64,000 nucleotides of DNA from assembly GCA_016786885.1 (NCBI GenBank), contig JAEUVO010000049.1, positions 29,952 through 93,951 on the forward strand, in the 5' to 3' direction. The position numbers and the translations under genes were made by a program. Under the pieces are notes generated by a model. That model saw only the letters and a program-made list of their open reading frames with translations, did not search any database and was not told the origin of the DNA. How positions within the stretch are numbered: the stretch's first letter is position 1; each line of letters starts with the position of its first letter. This document shows, in pieces, positions 45,326-53,373 of the stretch. Source of the DNA: Chitinophagaceae bacterium. GTDB taxonomy: Bacteria > Bacteroidota > Bacteroidia > Chitinophagales > Chitinophagaceae.

Positions 45326-46222
45326 TCATTCGCATTCTTTGCTAACCACAAGGCTTCTGAAATATACACTTCGCTTAAAATGGAAGAAACTGATATGTCC
45401 ATCTAACTTTTTCAAGAGGCAATCTGCATACTCCTTCAAGCCGGAAGCAAACATGCTATAAAACTCTTGTTTTTGTTTTTCTGTCCACAAGGTGCTTTTG
45501 TTTTCATAAAGAATTAAGTCTTTTGTTGTCTTATTCGTATAATCTCCTAAAGTGTTGCTTGTCGAGGCCAATACAGTTACGCTGCTATATAAATCTTTTC
45601 TTCTCGTTTTGTAGTCATAAATAGTAAAAATAAACTTTATTGGAATTAAAGTGGATTGCTCCAGAAATACTTCTTCAGTGTGATAACTTGGATGAGAACT
45701 CAATTGGTAGTGGTCTTCCAGAAAACGAAATACCTTAAACTGGTTGCCGTTGATCTCAATTGTCTTTTCACCAATATAAGTAGAAAAGCCTTTAACCGAG
45801 ATTCCATTTTTACTATCTAATGTATACTTATTTGCTAATCCTTGTACAGTGTCCTTCAGGTCCAAAGAATACTCCTTATTTAATTTCAGTCTTTTTTTCC
45901 CTAAGTCAAAATATTGGAGATAAATGCCCTTTCCTTTCCTGATGTACTTATAAGGATAGTTGGACCAGCCACCTCTTGCAAATGTATCTTCTGTGACAAA
46001 CGGGGTATCACTAATAATTTTCGTGAACAAATATTGTAATACCGGATACGTTTTCCGTGTGATTTTGCCATTGGTTACTTCATAGTAATAATTCTGCTCA
46101 GATTTATAAAGTGTTGTATCCCAGTAATAGTCAGTCTTATAGTGGAGGTATTTGTCTGAAAGTGATTGACTGAAAGTCAGAGTTGTTACTAAAAAACTTA
46201 ATATAGTTAATAGGGGGCGCAT
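45326..46222 (-). CDS. Hypothetical secreted protein, 298 aa
   Basis: A signal peptide (MRPLLTILSFLVTTLTFSQS) is followed by an aromatic-rich, beta-type mature region (YLHYKTDYYWDTTLYKSEQNYYYEVTNGKI, KGIYLQYFDLGKKRLKLNKEYSLDL). No catalytic signature is seen and no family is recognised. The last 30 residues (GHISFFHFKRSVYFRSLVVSKECE) look unlike the rest and may reflect an altered 3' end. The start is ATG 46222. Confidence 0.6.
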   Translation of the reverse strand: MRPLLTILSFLVTTLTFSQSLSDKYLHYKTDYYWDTTLYKSEQNYYYEVTNGKITRKTYPVLQYLFTKIISDTPFVTEDTFARGGWSNYPYKYIRKGKGIYLQYFDLGKKRLKLNKEYSLDLKDTVQGLANKYTLDSKNGISVKGFSTYIGEKTIEINGNQFKVFRFLEDHYQLSSHPSYHTEEVFLEQSTLIPIKFIFTIYDYKTRRKDLYSSVTVLASTSNTLGDYTNKTTKDLILYENKSTLWTEKQKQEFYSMFASGLKEYADCLLKKLDGHISFFHFKRSVYFRSLVVSKECE

Positions 46223-46299
46223 AAATATTACATACAGCGTATTGTATTATCGAATTTACGAACACTTGGTTTTGGTATCTTAAAAAATAGCTTGTAACT

Positions 46300-46328
46300 A
46301 AAAAAGCCACTCATGTAATGAGTGGCTT
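46300..46328 (-). terminator. Terminator of icd
   Basis: A perfect 11-base stem (46304-46314 and 46318-46328, core AGCCACTCAT) with a 3-base loop is followed on the minus strand by a T-run. It lies just past the icd stop codon. Confidence 0.8.
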
Positions 46329-46347
46329 ACAAAATATCCTTGAAATA

Positions 46348-47580
46348 TTATTTCAGTTTCTTCTTGAGGTTCTCATCTATCGCTGTCAGGAATTCTTCCG
46401 TGTAGAGAAAATGATCCCCGTGTTTTACCTTATTGCCATGTATACAAACAGCCAGGTCTTTAGTCATCTTTCCTTCCTCTACTGTTTCAATACAGACTTC
46501 TTCCAGTGCATTACAAAAATCGATCAGCGGCTGGTTGCCATCTAATTTGCCGCGGAAAGCCAAACCCCTTGTCCAAGCAAAAATGCTGGCGATGGGATTG
46601 GTGCTGGTGGGTTTGCCGGCCTGGTGGTCACGGTAGTGCCTTGTTACGGTACCATGTGCCGCTTCGGCTTCCATGGTCTTTCCATCGGGTGTTATCAATA
46701 CCGATGTCATCAGGCCCAGTGAACCAAATCCCTGTGCTACAGTATCACTCTGCACATCACCATCATAATTTTTACAGGCCCATACAAAATTGCCATTCCA
46801 TTTTAAGGCGCTGGCCACCATATCATCTATCAGGCGGTGTTCATACACAATGCCTGCTGCATCAAAAGCAGTTTTAAATTCATTTTGAAAGATCTCTTCA
46901 AAAATGTCTTTGAAACGACCATCATATTTTTTCAGGATGGTGTTCTTAGTAGAAAGGTATAAAGGCCATTTTTTGCTCAGCGCCATATTGAAGCAGCTTC
47001 TTGCAAAACCTTTTATGCTTTCATCAGTGTTGTACATGCTCATGGCCACACCATCACCTTTAAAGTTGAATACTTCAAAGGTTTGAGGCTCGCCACCGCC
47101 TTCAGGGGTAAAGGTCATAGTGAGTTTCCCTTTTCCCTTTATCACCGTATCGGTAGCTCTGTATTGATCTCCAAAAGCATGACGGCCAACAATAATAGGA
47201 GCGGTCCAGTTGGTCACCAGCCTTGGAACATTGCTGATAACGATCGGCTCACGGAATACAGTTCCGTCCAAAATATTCCGGATAGTACCGTTGGGGCTCT
47301 TCCACATTTGTTTCAGCTTAAATTCTTTCACCCTTGCTTCATCAGGAGTAATAGTGGCGCATTTGATGCCCACACCATATTGTTTAATGGCATTAGCGGC
47401 ATCCACCGTCACCTGGTCATCGGTCTGGTCACGGTATTCGATACCAAGATCGTAGTATTTAATATCCACCTCCAGGTAGGGGAGGATCAGTTTGTCTTTG
47501 ATGAATTTCCAGATTATCCGGGTCATTTCATCACCATCCAGTTCCACCACCGGGTTAGCAACTTTGATCTTTTGTGTCAT
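46348..47580 (-). CDS. icd: NADP-dependent isocitrate dehydrogenase, eukaryotic type
   Basis: This 410-residue enzyme oxidises isocitrate to 2-oxoglutarate with NADP. Visible blocks are [56 protein letters not shown] (isocitrate site), [54 protein letters not shown] and [18 protein letters not shown]. These identify the short, dimeric eukaryotic/Bacteroidota class rather than the E. coli class. A -7 box (47631-47638, minus) and a palindrome at its predicted start of transcription lie upstream. Confidence 0.96.
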   Translation of the reverse strand: MTQKIKVANPVVELDGDEMTRIIWKFIKDKLILPYLEVDIKYYDLGIEYRDQTDDQVTVDAANAIKQYGVGIKCATITPDEARVKEFKLKQMWKSPNGTIRNILDGTVFREPIVISNVPRLVTNWTAPIIVGRHAFGDQYRATDTVIKGKGKLTMTFTPEGGGEPQTFEVFNFKGDGVAMSMYNTDESIKGFARSCFNMALSKKWPLYLSTKNTILKKYDGRFKDIFEEIFQNEFKTAFDAAGIVYEHRLIDDMVASALKWNGNFVWACKNYDGDVQSDTVAQGFGSLGLMTSVLITPDGKTMEAEAAHGTVTRHYRDHQAGKPTSTNPIASIFAWTRGLAFRGKLDGNQPLIDFCNALEEVCIETVEEGKMTKDLAVCIHGNKVKHGDHFLYTEEFLTAIDENLKKKLK

Positions 47581-47608
47581 ATGCAGATATTTGGGTTTAC
47601 GTTGAAAA

Positions 47609-47624
47609 CCTGATAGTTATCAGG
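47609..47624. promoter_or_regulatory. FNR/CRP-like palindrome in the icd leader
   Basis: CCTGATAGTTATCAGG is an inverted repeat with 7-base arms around a 2-base centre, containing TGAT-N4-ATCA, the core of an FNR-type site. It covers about the first 16 transcribed bases downstream of the predicted icd -7 box. Confidence 0.45.
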
Positions 47625-47630
47625 CTGGTG

Positions 47631-47638
47631 CAAACTTA
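47631..47638 (-). promoter_or_regulatory. -7 promoter box of icd
   Basis: On the minus strand TAAGTTTG matches TAnnTTTG exactly, about 50 bases before the icd ATG. No -33 TTG is visible. Confidence 0.5.
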
Positions 47639-47688
47639 CAATATTATGGAATGTGACTTATATCATAGATTGCAATTTCTCAGGCAGA

Positions 47689-47696
47689 TATTTTTG
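47689..47696 (+). promoter_or_regulatory. -7 promoter box of the Crp/Fnr gene
   Basis: TATTTTTG matches TAnnTTTG exactly, about 56 bases before the start codon. TTG at 47670-47672 lies 16 bases upstream, slightly closer than usual. Confidence 0.5.
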
Positions 47697-47718
47697 TGGT
47701 TCATTAAATTTTTCAGAA

Positions 47719-47732
47719 TTGATCTCAATCAA
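47719..47732. promoter_or_regulatory. Exact FNR-type site upstream of the Crp/Fnr gene
   Basis: TTGATCTCAATCAA matches TTGAT-N4-ATCAA exactly. It lies 20 bases upstream of ATG 47753, downstream of the predicted -7 box, which is a repression-type position and suggests autoregulation. Confidence 0.5.
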
Positions 47733-47752
47733 GTATAAATGTTGTAACTTTT

Positions 47753-48370
47753 ATGGTGCATAATTACAGTATGGACTCGATCAAGGCCTTCTTCCACTAT
47801 TTGCAAAAATTCTCTGATATCACAGAAGAAGAGTTTAACAAGTATCTTTTACCTGTATGTAAGGTGAGAAGATTTGGGAAAAAAGAGATTTTAACAAAGG
47901 CCGGGGAAGTAGAAAATCATTTCAACTTTATAGTGAAAGGTCTTGCCCGTAAGTATTACCGGAAAAATCATCATGAAATAAATACACAAATATCTTTTGA
48001 GGGCCAGATGTTGCTCAGCCAGGAATCATTTCACAGTCGCCTTCCTTCTGAATATTTTATTGAGGCTATAGAACCTACAACTGTTGTGTCTATTACTTAT
48101 GATGATACGGAGAAATTATTTGCTTCTTCACAACGGATGGAAAGGCTTGGCCGTTTGATTGTTACCTACTCTATGGTAATAAAAGATCGTTGGCAAATAC
48201 AGTTGGTGAAAATGACACCAAGAGAGAGGTTCCTGAATTTTGTAACCAAAAATCCGGAACTGATGCAAAGGGTGCCACAGAAATTTTTGGCTTCTTATCT
48301 CAATATCAAACCGGAGACCTTTAGCCGCTTCAAACATTTGCTCCGGACGCATAAAGCTCCCGTACATTAA
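47753..48370 (+). CDS. Crp/Fnr family transcriptional regulator
   Basis: This 205-residue regulator has a cNMP-binding-like beta-barrel N-terminal domain (about 15-120), a long dimerisation helix (RLGRLIVTYSMVIKDRWQIQLVKM) and a C-terminal winged helix. The recognition helix has E188-x-x-S191-R192 in PETFSRFKH, the signature of the FNR class that binds TTGAT half sites. The N-terminal Cys cluster of FNR is absent, so it is not an O2 sensor of that type. ATG 47753 or 47771 could start it. It is divergent from icd, with FNR-like sites between. Confidence 0.88.
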   Translation: MVHNYSMDSIKAFFHYLQKFSDITEEEFNKYLLPVCKVRRFGKKEILTKAGEVENHFNFIVKGLARKYYRKNHHEINTQISFEGQMLLSQESFHSRLPSEYFIEAIEPTTVVSITYDDTEKLFASSQRMERLGRLIVTYSMVIKDRWQIQLVKMTPRERFLNFVTKNPELMQRVPQKFLASYLNIKPETFSRFKHLLRTHKAPVH

Positions 48371-48460
48371 AATTAGCAAGGGTAATACAGAATATCATCA
48401 TTACAGGAAACCTTGTGTTAAAGCAAGTGCTGAGCTGTAGTATATTTATCTTGTGTGCTA

Positions 48461-49123
48461 TTAATTACTCTGTACAAAAATATTCTGCGCCAGCCTGTCA
48501 CTTATAGTAAACACAGGGTGCCGGCCAATTCGTATCTCCATTGACTTATCAAAATCAAATTTCTTTTTTACTTCCAGTTTGGTACCGATAGTTATTTTTT
48601 TATGTTCAAGTAGTTCAAGTATCTCGCTGGACTGGTCACTAACACTGCTTACAATGGCAACAGTATGTAGTGGTAATTCGGTTATACAGATCTTTCTGCT
48701 TATCTCAATTTTACCATTGGCATCAGGTATAGGGTCACCATGCGGGTCTGTTCTCGGGAAACCGAGAAATTCGTCGAGTTTATCAATCAGTTTTTTATTA
48801 CTAACATGCTCAAGATCTTCTGCTACCTCATGTACTTCATCCCAGCTGAATTTTAGTTTTTCTGCCAGGAAATACTCCCATAGCCTGTGTCGCCGTATGA
48901 TGCCTAATGCTACCCTGGTCCCATCATTGTTTAGCCTGAAACCCTTGTAAGGCTGGTAATTCAACAGTTTCTTGGCCTTTAATTTTTTCATCATATCGGT
49001 AACAGAGGCAGGTTTTGTCTTTAATTCATTAGCAAGTTCATTCGTCGTTACAGTGCCGTCCTGTTTTTGCAAATGAAAGATGGCTTTGATGTAGTTCTCT
49101 TCGCTGGTCGAATAATTCAGCAT
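48461..49123 (-). CDS. DtxR/MntR-type metal-dependent regulator with FeoA-like domain
   Basis: This 220-residue regulator has an N-terminal winged helix (TSEENYIKAIFHLQKQDGTVTTNELANELKTKPASVTDMMKKLKAKKLL), then the metal-binding and dimerisation domain (RRHRLWEYFLAEKLKFSWDEVHEVAEDLEHVSNKKLIDKLDEFLGFPRTDPHGDPIP, with the His and Glu ligand positions). A C-terminal FeoA-like SH3 domain ends it (about 145-220). Such proteins use Mn(II) or Fe(II) to repress metal-uptake genes. A perfect operator-like repeat overlaps its own predicted promoter. The target genes are not in view. Confidence 0.9.
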   Translation of the reverse strand: MLNYSTSEENYIKAIFHLQKQDGTVTTNELANELKTKPASVTDMMKKLKAKKLLNYQPYKGFRLNNDGTRVALGIIRRHRLWEYFLAEKLKFSWDEVHEVAEDLEHVSNKKLIDKLDEFLGFPRTDPHGDPIPDANGKIEISRKICITELPLHTVAIVSSVSDQSSEILELLEHKKITIGTKLEVKKKFDFDKSMEIRIGRHPVFTISDRLAQNIFVQSN

Positions 49124-49136
49124 GACTAAAAATGGG

Positions 49137-49174
49137 TTTAGATAAATCTAAATTAAATATCTTTTATCTCCAAA
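49137..49174 (-). promoter_or_regulatory. Promoter and operator of the DtxR-type gene
   Basis: On the minus strand TTTG (49171-49174), a 20-base spacer and TAGATTTA (49143-49150, 7 of 8 to consensus) form a promoter. The inverted repeat TTTAGATAAATCTAAA (49137-49152, 7-base arms, 2-base centre) covers the -7 box and ends 13 bases before the start codon. This is the expected place for autorepression. Confidence 0.6.
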
Positions 49175-49181
49175 TCACCTG

Positions 49182-49212
49182 TTGACAGTGATCCGGGAAA
49201 CACTTACTTTCG
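49182..49212 (+). promoter_or_regulatory. Promoter of the lipoprotein gene at 49230
   Basis: TTG (49182-49184), a 20-base spacer and TACTTTCG (49205-49212, 7 of 8 to consensus) fit the Bacteroidota promoter. It also decides the gene start: an upstream TTG start at 49182 would lie in the promoter, so ATG 49230 is right. Confidence 0.5.
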
Positions 49213-49229
49213 GTACCTCAATAATTCCT

Positions 49230-50228
49230 ATGTCTGTATTTAGCAAAATGATGCTGCTGTTATTAAGTGTAGCAGTACTGGCAGGATGTAAGCAGAAGAA
49301 AAAGCCATCACTTTCTGGAGAAGATCCTGTTGAAGTATCTGATTTTATTGAGTTTTTCCAGCCCCTTACACTTTCTTACCAGGTTGGAGATACTATACTG
49401 GGTAAAAAGGATAAGGATTCCTTACTGATCAGTTATAAAGTGTTTACACAATTTGTTCCGGATTCAGTAACAGGGAAAATTTTTGGAAAAGGAGTAAAGC
49501 CAAAGATATATGCAGTAGGAAAAGCACAAGTACCTAAAGCTGAAACTTATCTTTTTGTGAAAGGAATTACAGCGGGGAAAAAAGTGCTTTTTGTTATTGC
49601 ATTTGATAAAAAAGAACAATTTATTGCTGCGCTTCCTGTCCTGGTGCCCGATCAGCGGAAAGCTACAACACAATCGGTCACTTTTGATAAGAGATATACA
49701 ATAACTAAGACACTACAACGGAAAAATACCGATGCCAGTATCAGTGAGGGAAAAGACGTATATGTACTGAATACTGATGCAAAAAGTTTTATGCTGATAT
49801 TGACAGAAGCATTAGAAGATAAGGTGACAGAGCTGATCAACCCGATCGATACATTAGGCAGGAAGCATAAGTATGCGGCGGATTATGGATCGGGAAAAAT
49901 GAATTTAGTATCTGTTCGTGATGGCAGAAAAAGCGACAGAGTTACTTTCTTTGTTCATTTTGAGAAAAATAATGGTGATTGTACAGGTGAATTGAAAGGA
50001 GAGGCTGTTTGGATATCATCTAATAAAGCAGAGTACCGTCAGGGAGGAGATCCTTGTATCTTACAATTTACATTTTCGTCTATCGCTGTCTCATTAAAGG
50101 AAGAAGGCTGTGGTTCAAGAAGAGGTTTGAATTGTTCCTTTGACGGTAGTTTTCCACGAAAAAAATATATTAAACCTGTACAAGCGGGTAACAAAGCTGC
50201 TCCAGCTAAAAAGGCTGGTAAGAAGTAA
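49230..50228 (+). CDS. Lipoprotein of unknown function, 332 aa
   Basis: The protein starts at ATG 49230 with a lipoprotein signal (MSVFSKMMLLLLSVAVLAGC) and a lipobox Cys at residue 20. The mature part is beta-rich, with a C-terminal segment holding several cysteines (NGDCTGELKGEAVW, GDPCILQF, EEGCGSRRGLNCSFDG) and a Lys/Ala-rich tail. No family is recognised. It is divergent from the DtxR-type gene, sharing the control region, so a metal-related role is possible but not shown. Confidence 0.7.
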   Translation: MSVFSKMMLLLLSVAVLAGCKQKKKPSLSGEDPVEVSDFIEFFQPLTLSYQVGDTILGKKDKDSLLISYKVFTQFVPDSVTGKIFGKGVKPKIYAVGKAQVPKAETYLFVKGITAGKKVLFVIAFDKKEQFIAALPVLVPDQRKATTQSVTFDKRYTITKTLQRKNTDASISEGKDVYVLNTDAKSFMLILTEALEDKVTELINPIDTLGRKHKYAADYGSGKMNLVSVRDGRKSDRVTFFVHFEKNNGDCTGELKGEAVWISSNKAEYRQGGDPCILQFTFSSIAVSLKEEGCGSRRGLNCSFDGSFPRKKYIKPVQAGNKAAPAKKAGKK

Positions 50229-50366
50229 ATTGAAATGAATGCATTCTAATTTTACTTTAGTTATTTTTTTAACATAACCATGTGGATAAATAAGCCTGAA
50301 AATGAGAGCTTTAGTTTAATTCAGGATTAAACTTTATATTGCAGCTTCGTGTAAATAGAACACATT

Positions 50367-52022
50367 ATGAACTTTACTAAATTTTCCGTACCGTACCCTG
50401 TAGAAGAACGCTACAGTAAAAAAGTGGCATATTTCTCAATGGAATTTGCTACACATCAACCCCTTAAGATTTATAGTGGCGGTCTTGGTTTTTTGGCCGG
50501 ATCACATTTAAGAAGTGCTTATGAATTGAGGCAAAATTTGATTGGGATTGGTATTCTATGGAAATACGGCTATTATGACCAGGAGCGCAACCAGGATCAA
50601 ACGCTGGATGTGGCCTGGAATGAAAAGCAATATAGTTTTCTGGAAGATACCGGTATTAAATTTCAAATAACTATTCATGAGCACCCGGTTTGGGTAAAGG
50701 CTCTTTACCTGAACCCGGAAACATTTAAGACGGCTCCGTTATTTTTACTATCTACGGATTTGCCGGAGAATGATTATGTGTCGCAAACGATCACACATCG
50801 ATTGTATGATGCTAATGTAGCTACCAAAGTGGCACAATTTATTCTGCTGGGAGTTGGTGGCGCTAAACTGGTTGACCTGCTTGGTTTCAACCCGGAACTT
50901 TATCATCTCAATGAGGCGCACGGATTATCATCTGCTTTTTATTTGTATAAGAAGTTTAGCAATAATATCCAGGAAGTAAGGAAGCGTCTGGTCTTCACTA
51001 CTCATACACCTGAGGAAGCAGGGAATGAAAAACATGATATTTACCTATGCCATAAAATGAGTTATTTCTGTGGCCTGTCAGTTGATGAGGTAAAAAAACT
51101 TTATGGGAATGACAGTGATCAGTTCAATCATTCATTGGCTGCATTACGCTTTGCAAAACTGGCAAATGGGGTTTCCCAATTACATGGACATGTTTCAAGA
51201 GCCATGTGGGGAAAACATGAAAATATCTGCCCGATCATTTCAATTACCAATGCACAAAACTGGCGTTATTGGGCAGATAAACAGCTATACAGGTTTATGG
51301 AAGCCGGAGACGATTATGGTATTGATGACAGGAAAAAATATTTGAAGAAAAGGGCATTTGAAATCGTTGCTGATCAAACGGGCAAGATATTTAACCCGGA
51401 TATATTTACTATTGTCTGGGCCCGCCGGTTTGCCGGTTATAAAAGAGCAGGGCTTATTACAACTGATGAGGAACGTTTTGAAAAACTTATTAATAGTAAA
51501 AAATTCCCCGTCCAGATCATTTGGGCAGGTAAACCATACCCGGTAGATCACCCGGCTATCAGCGAGTTCAACCAGTTGGTTCATTTAAGCAAAGGGTATA
51601 AAAATGTTGCCGTACTTATTGGTTATGAACTTGGCTTGTCGAAAAGAATGAAGCAAGCGGCAGACTGCTGGCTTAATAATCCAAGAGTACCCAGAGAAGC
51701 CTCTGGTACCAGTGGAATGACTGCGTCCATGAACGGGGCAGTTAATTTTTCTACTGATGATGGCTGGATACCGGAGTTCATCAACCATGGTCACAATGGG
51801 TTTGTAGTGCCAAAAGCAGATTATGCCAGCATGGCTGTGCATGAACAAGATCAGTATGATCTTAATAAATTGTACGACATACTCGAGAAGGAGATACTGC
51901 CTTTGTACTATGAAAACTACAGTACCTGGCGCCAGGTAATGAAGAATGGAATGCAGGATGTCCGCTTCCAGTTTGACAGTAACAGGATGGCGCATGAGTA
52001 TTATGATCTCTTGTATAAGTAA
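50367..52022 (+). CDS. Alpha-glucan phosphorylase-like protein lacking the PLP lysine
   Basis: This 551-residue GT35-type protein has the glycogen phosphorylase order of motifs: AYFSMEFATHQPLKIYSGGLGFLAGSHLRSA, LYHLNEAHGLSSAF, FTTHTPEEAGNE, WARRFAGYKRAGLI, IIWAGKPYPVDHPA and, near the end, PREASGTSGMTASMNGAVNFS. In phosphorylases the last motif holds the PLP lysine (GTSxxK); here that position is Thr452. The LAG-Ser-His of the first motif also replaces the usual LAG-Asp-His. The protein may therefore be a glucan-binding or non-phosphorolytic homologue. It is not adjacent to other glycogen genes except a GH13 lipoprotein 1.3 kb away. Confidence 0.85.
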   Translation: MNFTKFSVPYPVEERYSKKVAYFSMEFATHQPLKIYSGGLGFLAGSHLRSAYELRQNLIGIGILWKYGYYDQERNQDQTLDVAWNEKQYSFLEDTGIKFQITIHEHPVWVKALYLNPETFKTAPLFLLSTDLPENDYVSQTITHRLYDANVATKVAQFILLGVGGAKLVDLLGFNPELYHLNEAHGLSSAFYLYKKFSNNIQEVRKRLVFTTHTPEEAGNEKHDIYLCHKMSYFCGLSVDEVKKLYGNDSDQFNHSLAALRFAKLANGVSQLHGHVSRAMWGKHENICPIISITNAQNWRYWADKQLYRFMEAGDDYGIDDRKKYLKKRAFEIVADQTGKIFNPDIFTIVWARRFAGYKRAGLITTDEERFEKLINSKKFPVQIIWAGKPYPVDHPAISEFNQLVHLSKGYKNVAVLIGYELGLSKRMKQAADCWLNNPRVPREASGTSGMTASMNGAVNFSTDDGWIPEFINHGHNGFVVPKADYASMAVHEQDQYDLNKLYDILEKEILPLYYENYSTWRQVMKNGMQDVRFQFDSNRMAHEYYDLLYK

Positions 52023-52045
52023 GAACTAACTAAACGAATGAATAC

Positions 52046-52075
52046 TACCCCTTGACAATTGCAGGGGGTATTTTT
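52046..52075. terminator. Bidirectional terminator between the phosphorylase and ispH
   Basis: A 9-base stem (TACCCCTTG / CAGGGGGTA, one G-T pair) with a 7-base loop is followed by TTTTT. The ispH stop codon overlaps its end. Confidence 0.8.
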
Positions 52076-53285
52076 ATTGCAACTCTGCCGTTAACTGGGT
52101 TACCGATTTTATTACCGGGAAAAATCCGGTAAGCTTATTTATCACCCCCTCCACCAATGCATCCGGGCAGGAAGCCCCACTGGTAATAAGGACCTTTACC
52201 GGATCCCTTGCTGGTAAGAAATCTGCTGTCAGCAATTCTTCTTTTGTATGAAAATTATGATGAAGTATTTCCTTGGGAGATAAGATATTTTCTTCACTAT
52301 TGATAAAATAGGTTGGAAGCTTTTCTTCGCAAAGTTCCACCAGGTGAGAAGTATTGGATGAATTGTAACCTCCAACTACGATTGCCAGATCAGCTTTTGT
52401 TTCTAACATGCCGCTTACAGCTGTTTGATTATCATTAGTAGCATAGCAAAGAGTGTCCCGGGTGTCTGCAAAACTATCTTCAGTTCCCGATGCTTCGATA
52501 ATTACTTTTTTCAGATAGTCGGCAATGGCTTGGGTGTCACTGGCCAGCATAGTAGTTTGATTTACCACCCCAATTCTTTTCAGGTGCTTTGTTACATCAA
52601 ATCCTGTTGTGCATTGATTGTTGAATTCTTCGTAAAAAGCAGAGGCAGGTTTTTCGCCGGTAATATATTTTGCCAGTGCTTTAGCTTCAGCCATATCTTT
52701 CACCACTACCGACGGGGCATTAGCAGCAGCATGAGAAAAGGTGGCTCTTGTTTCTTCATGTTTCGGTTTACCGTGGATGATAATGGTATAGTCTTTTTTG
52801 GCAATGGCCTCACTTCTGTTCCAAACTTTTTCTACAAAGGGGCAGGTTGTATTATATTTTTCGGTTCTAATACCTATCTGCTGTAATTGCTGCTCTATTG
52901 CTAATGTAGTTCCAAAAGCAGGGATCAAAACTATATCTTCAGCCGTTATTTCGTCAAAGGAGATAAGTTGTTTGCCGTATGTATCTTGTAAGAAAATGAT
53001 GCCGTGTGCCTGCAGATCAGCATTCACCTGGGGATTATGGATCATTTCGCTTAATAAGAAAATCCGTTTACCTGGATTCTCTTCCACTGTTCTAAAAGCA
53101 ATTTCAATAGCATTCTCCACACCATAACAAAAACCGAAATGGCGGGCCAGGTAAATAAGAACAGGGCCAAAATCCAGGAGGGTGGGTGTAAAATCCTTTT
53201 TCAGTTTATCCATCTCTTTCCGCTTCTTTTTAATAGCAGAAATCAATGGACTACGGTAAATAATGGGGACATCAAAGCTTTTCAT
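52074..53285 (-). CDS. ispH: 4-hydroxy-3-methylbut-2-enyl diphosphate reductase
   Basis: This 403-residue Fe-S enzyme makes isopentenyl and dimethylallyl diphosphate, the last step of the MEP pathway. The three cluster cysteines are C53 (GFCYGV), C148 (NTTCPFV) and C373 (SGASCPD), and the substrate His are in EMIHNPQV and IIHGKPKHEET. It is longer than E. coli IspH, with an N-terminal extension of about 40 residues as in the long Bacteroidota/cyanobacterial type. The start is ATG 53285. Confidence 0.93.
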   Translation of the reverse strand: MKSFDVPIIYRSPLISAIKKKRKEMDKLKKDFTPTLLDFGPVLIYLARHFGFCYGVENAIEIAFRTVEENPGKRIFLLSEMIHNPQVNADLQAHGIIFLQDTYGKQLISFDEITAEDIVLIPAFGTTLAIEQQLQQIGIRTEKYNTTCPFVEKVWNRSEAIAKKDYTIIIHGKPKHEETRATFSHAAANAPSVVVKDMAEAKALAKYITGEKPASAFYEEFNNQCTTGFDVTKHLKRIGVVNQTTMLASDTQAIADYLKKVIIEASGTEDSFADTRDTLCYATNDNQTAVSGMLETKADLAIVVGGYNSSNTSHLVELCEEKLPTYFINSEENILSPKEILHHNFHTKEELLTADFLPARDPVKVLITSGASCPDALVEGVINKLTGFFPVIKSVTQLTAELQ

Positions 53286-53373
53286 ATATCAAAGTTAACA
53301 ATACTCAGGTAGTTGTCTGTAACAACAGGCTATCACTTCAAATGTTCTTCTTATCTTCCCAAAAACTTAGCAT

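Noticed and set aside
45270..45402. Upstream extension of the DUF1801 gene to 45402
   Set aside because: It would overlap the neighbouring gene by 77 bases, and the extra residues match no family; ATG 45270 is the better start.
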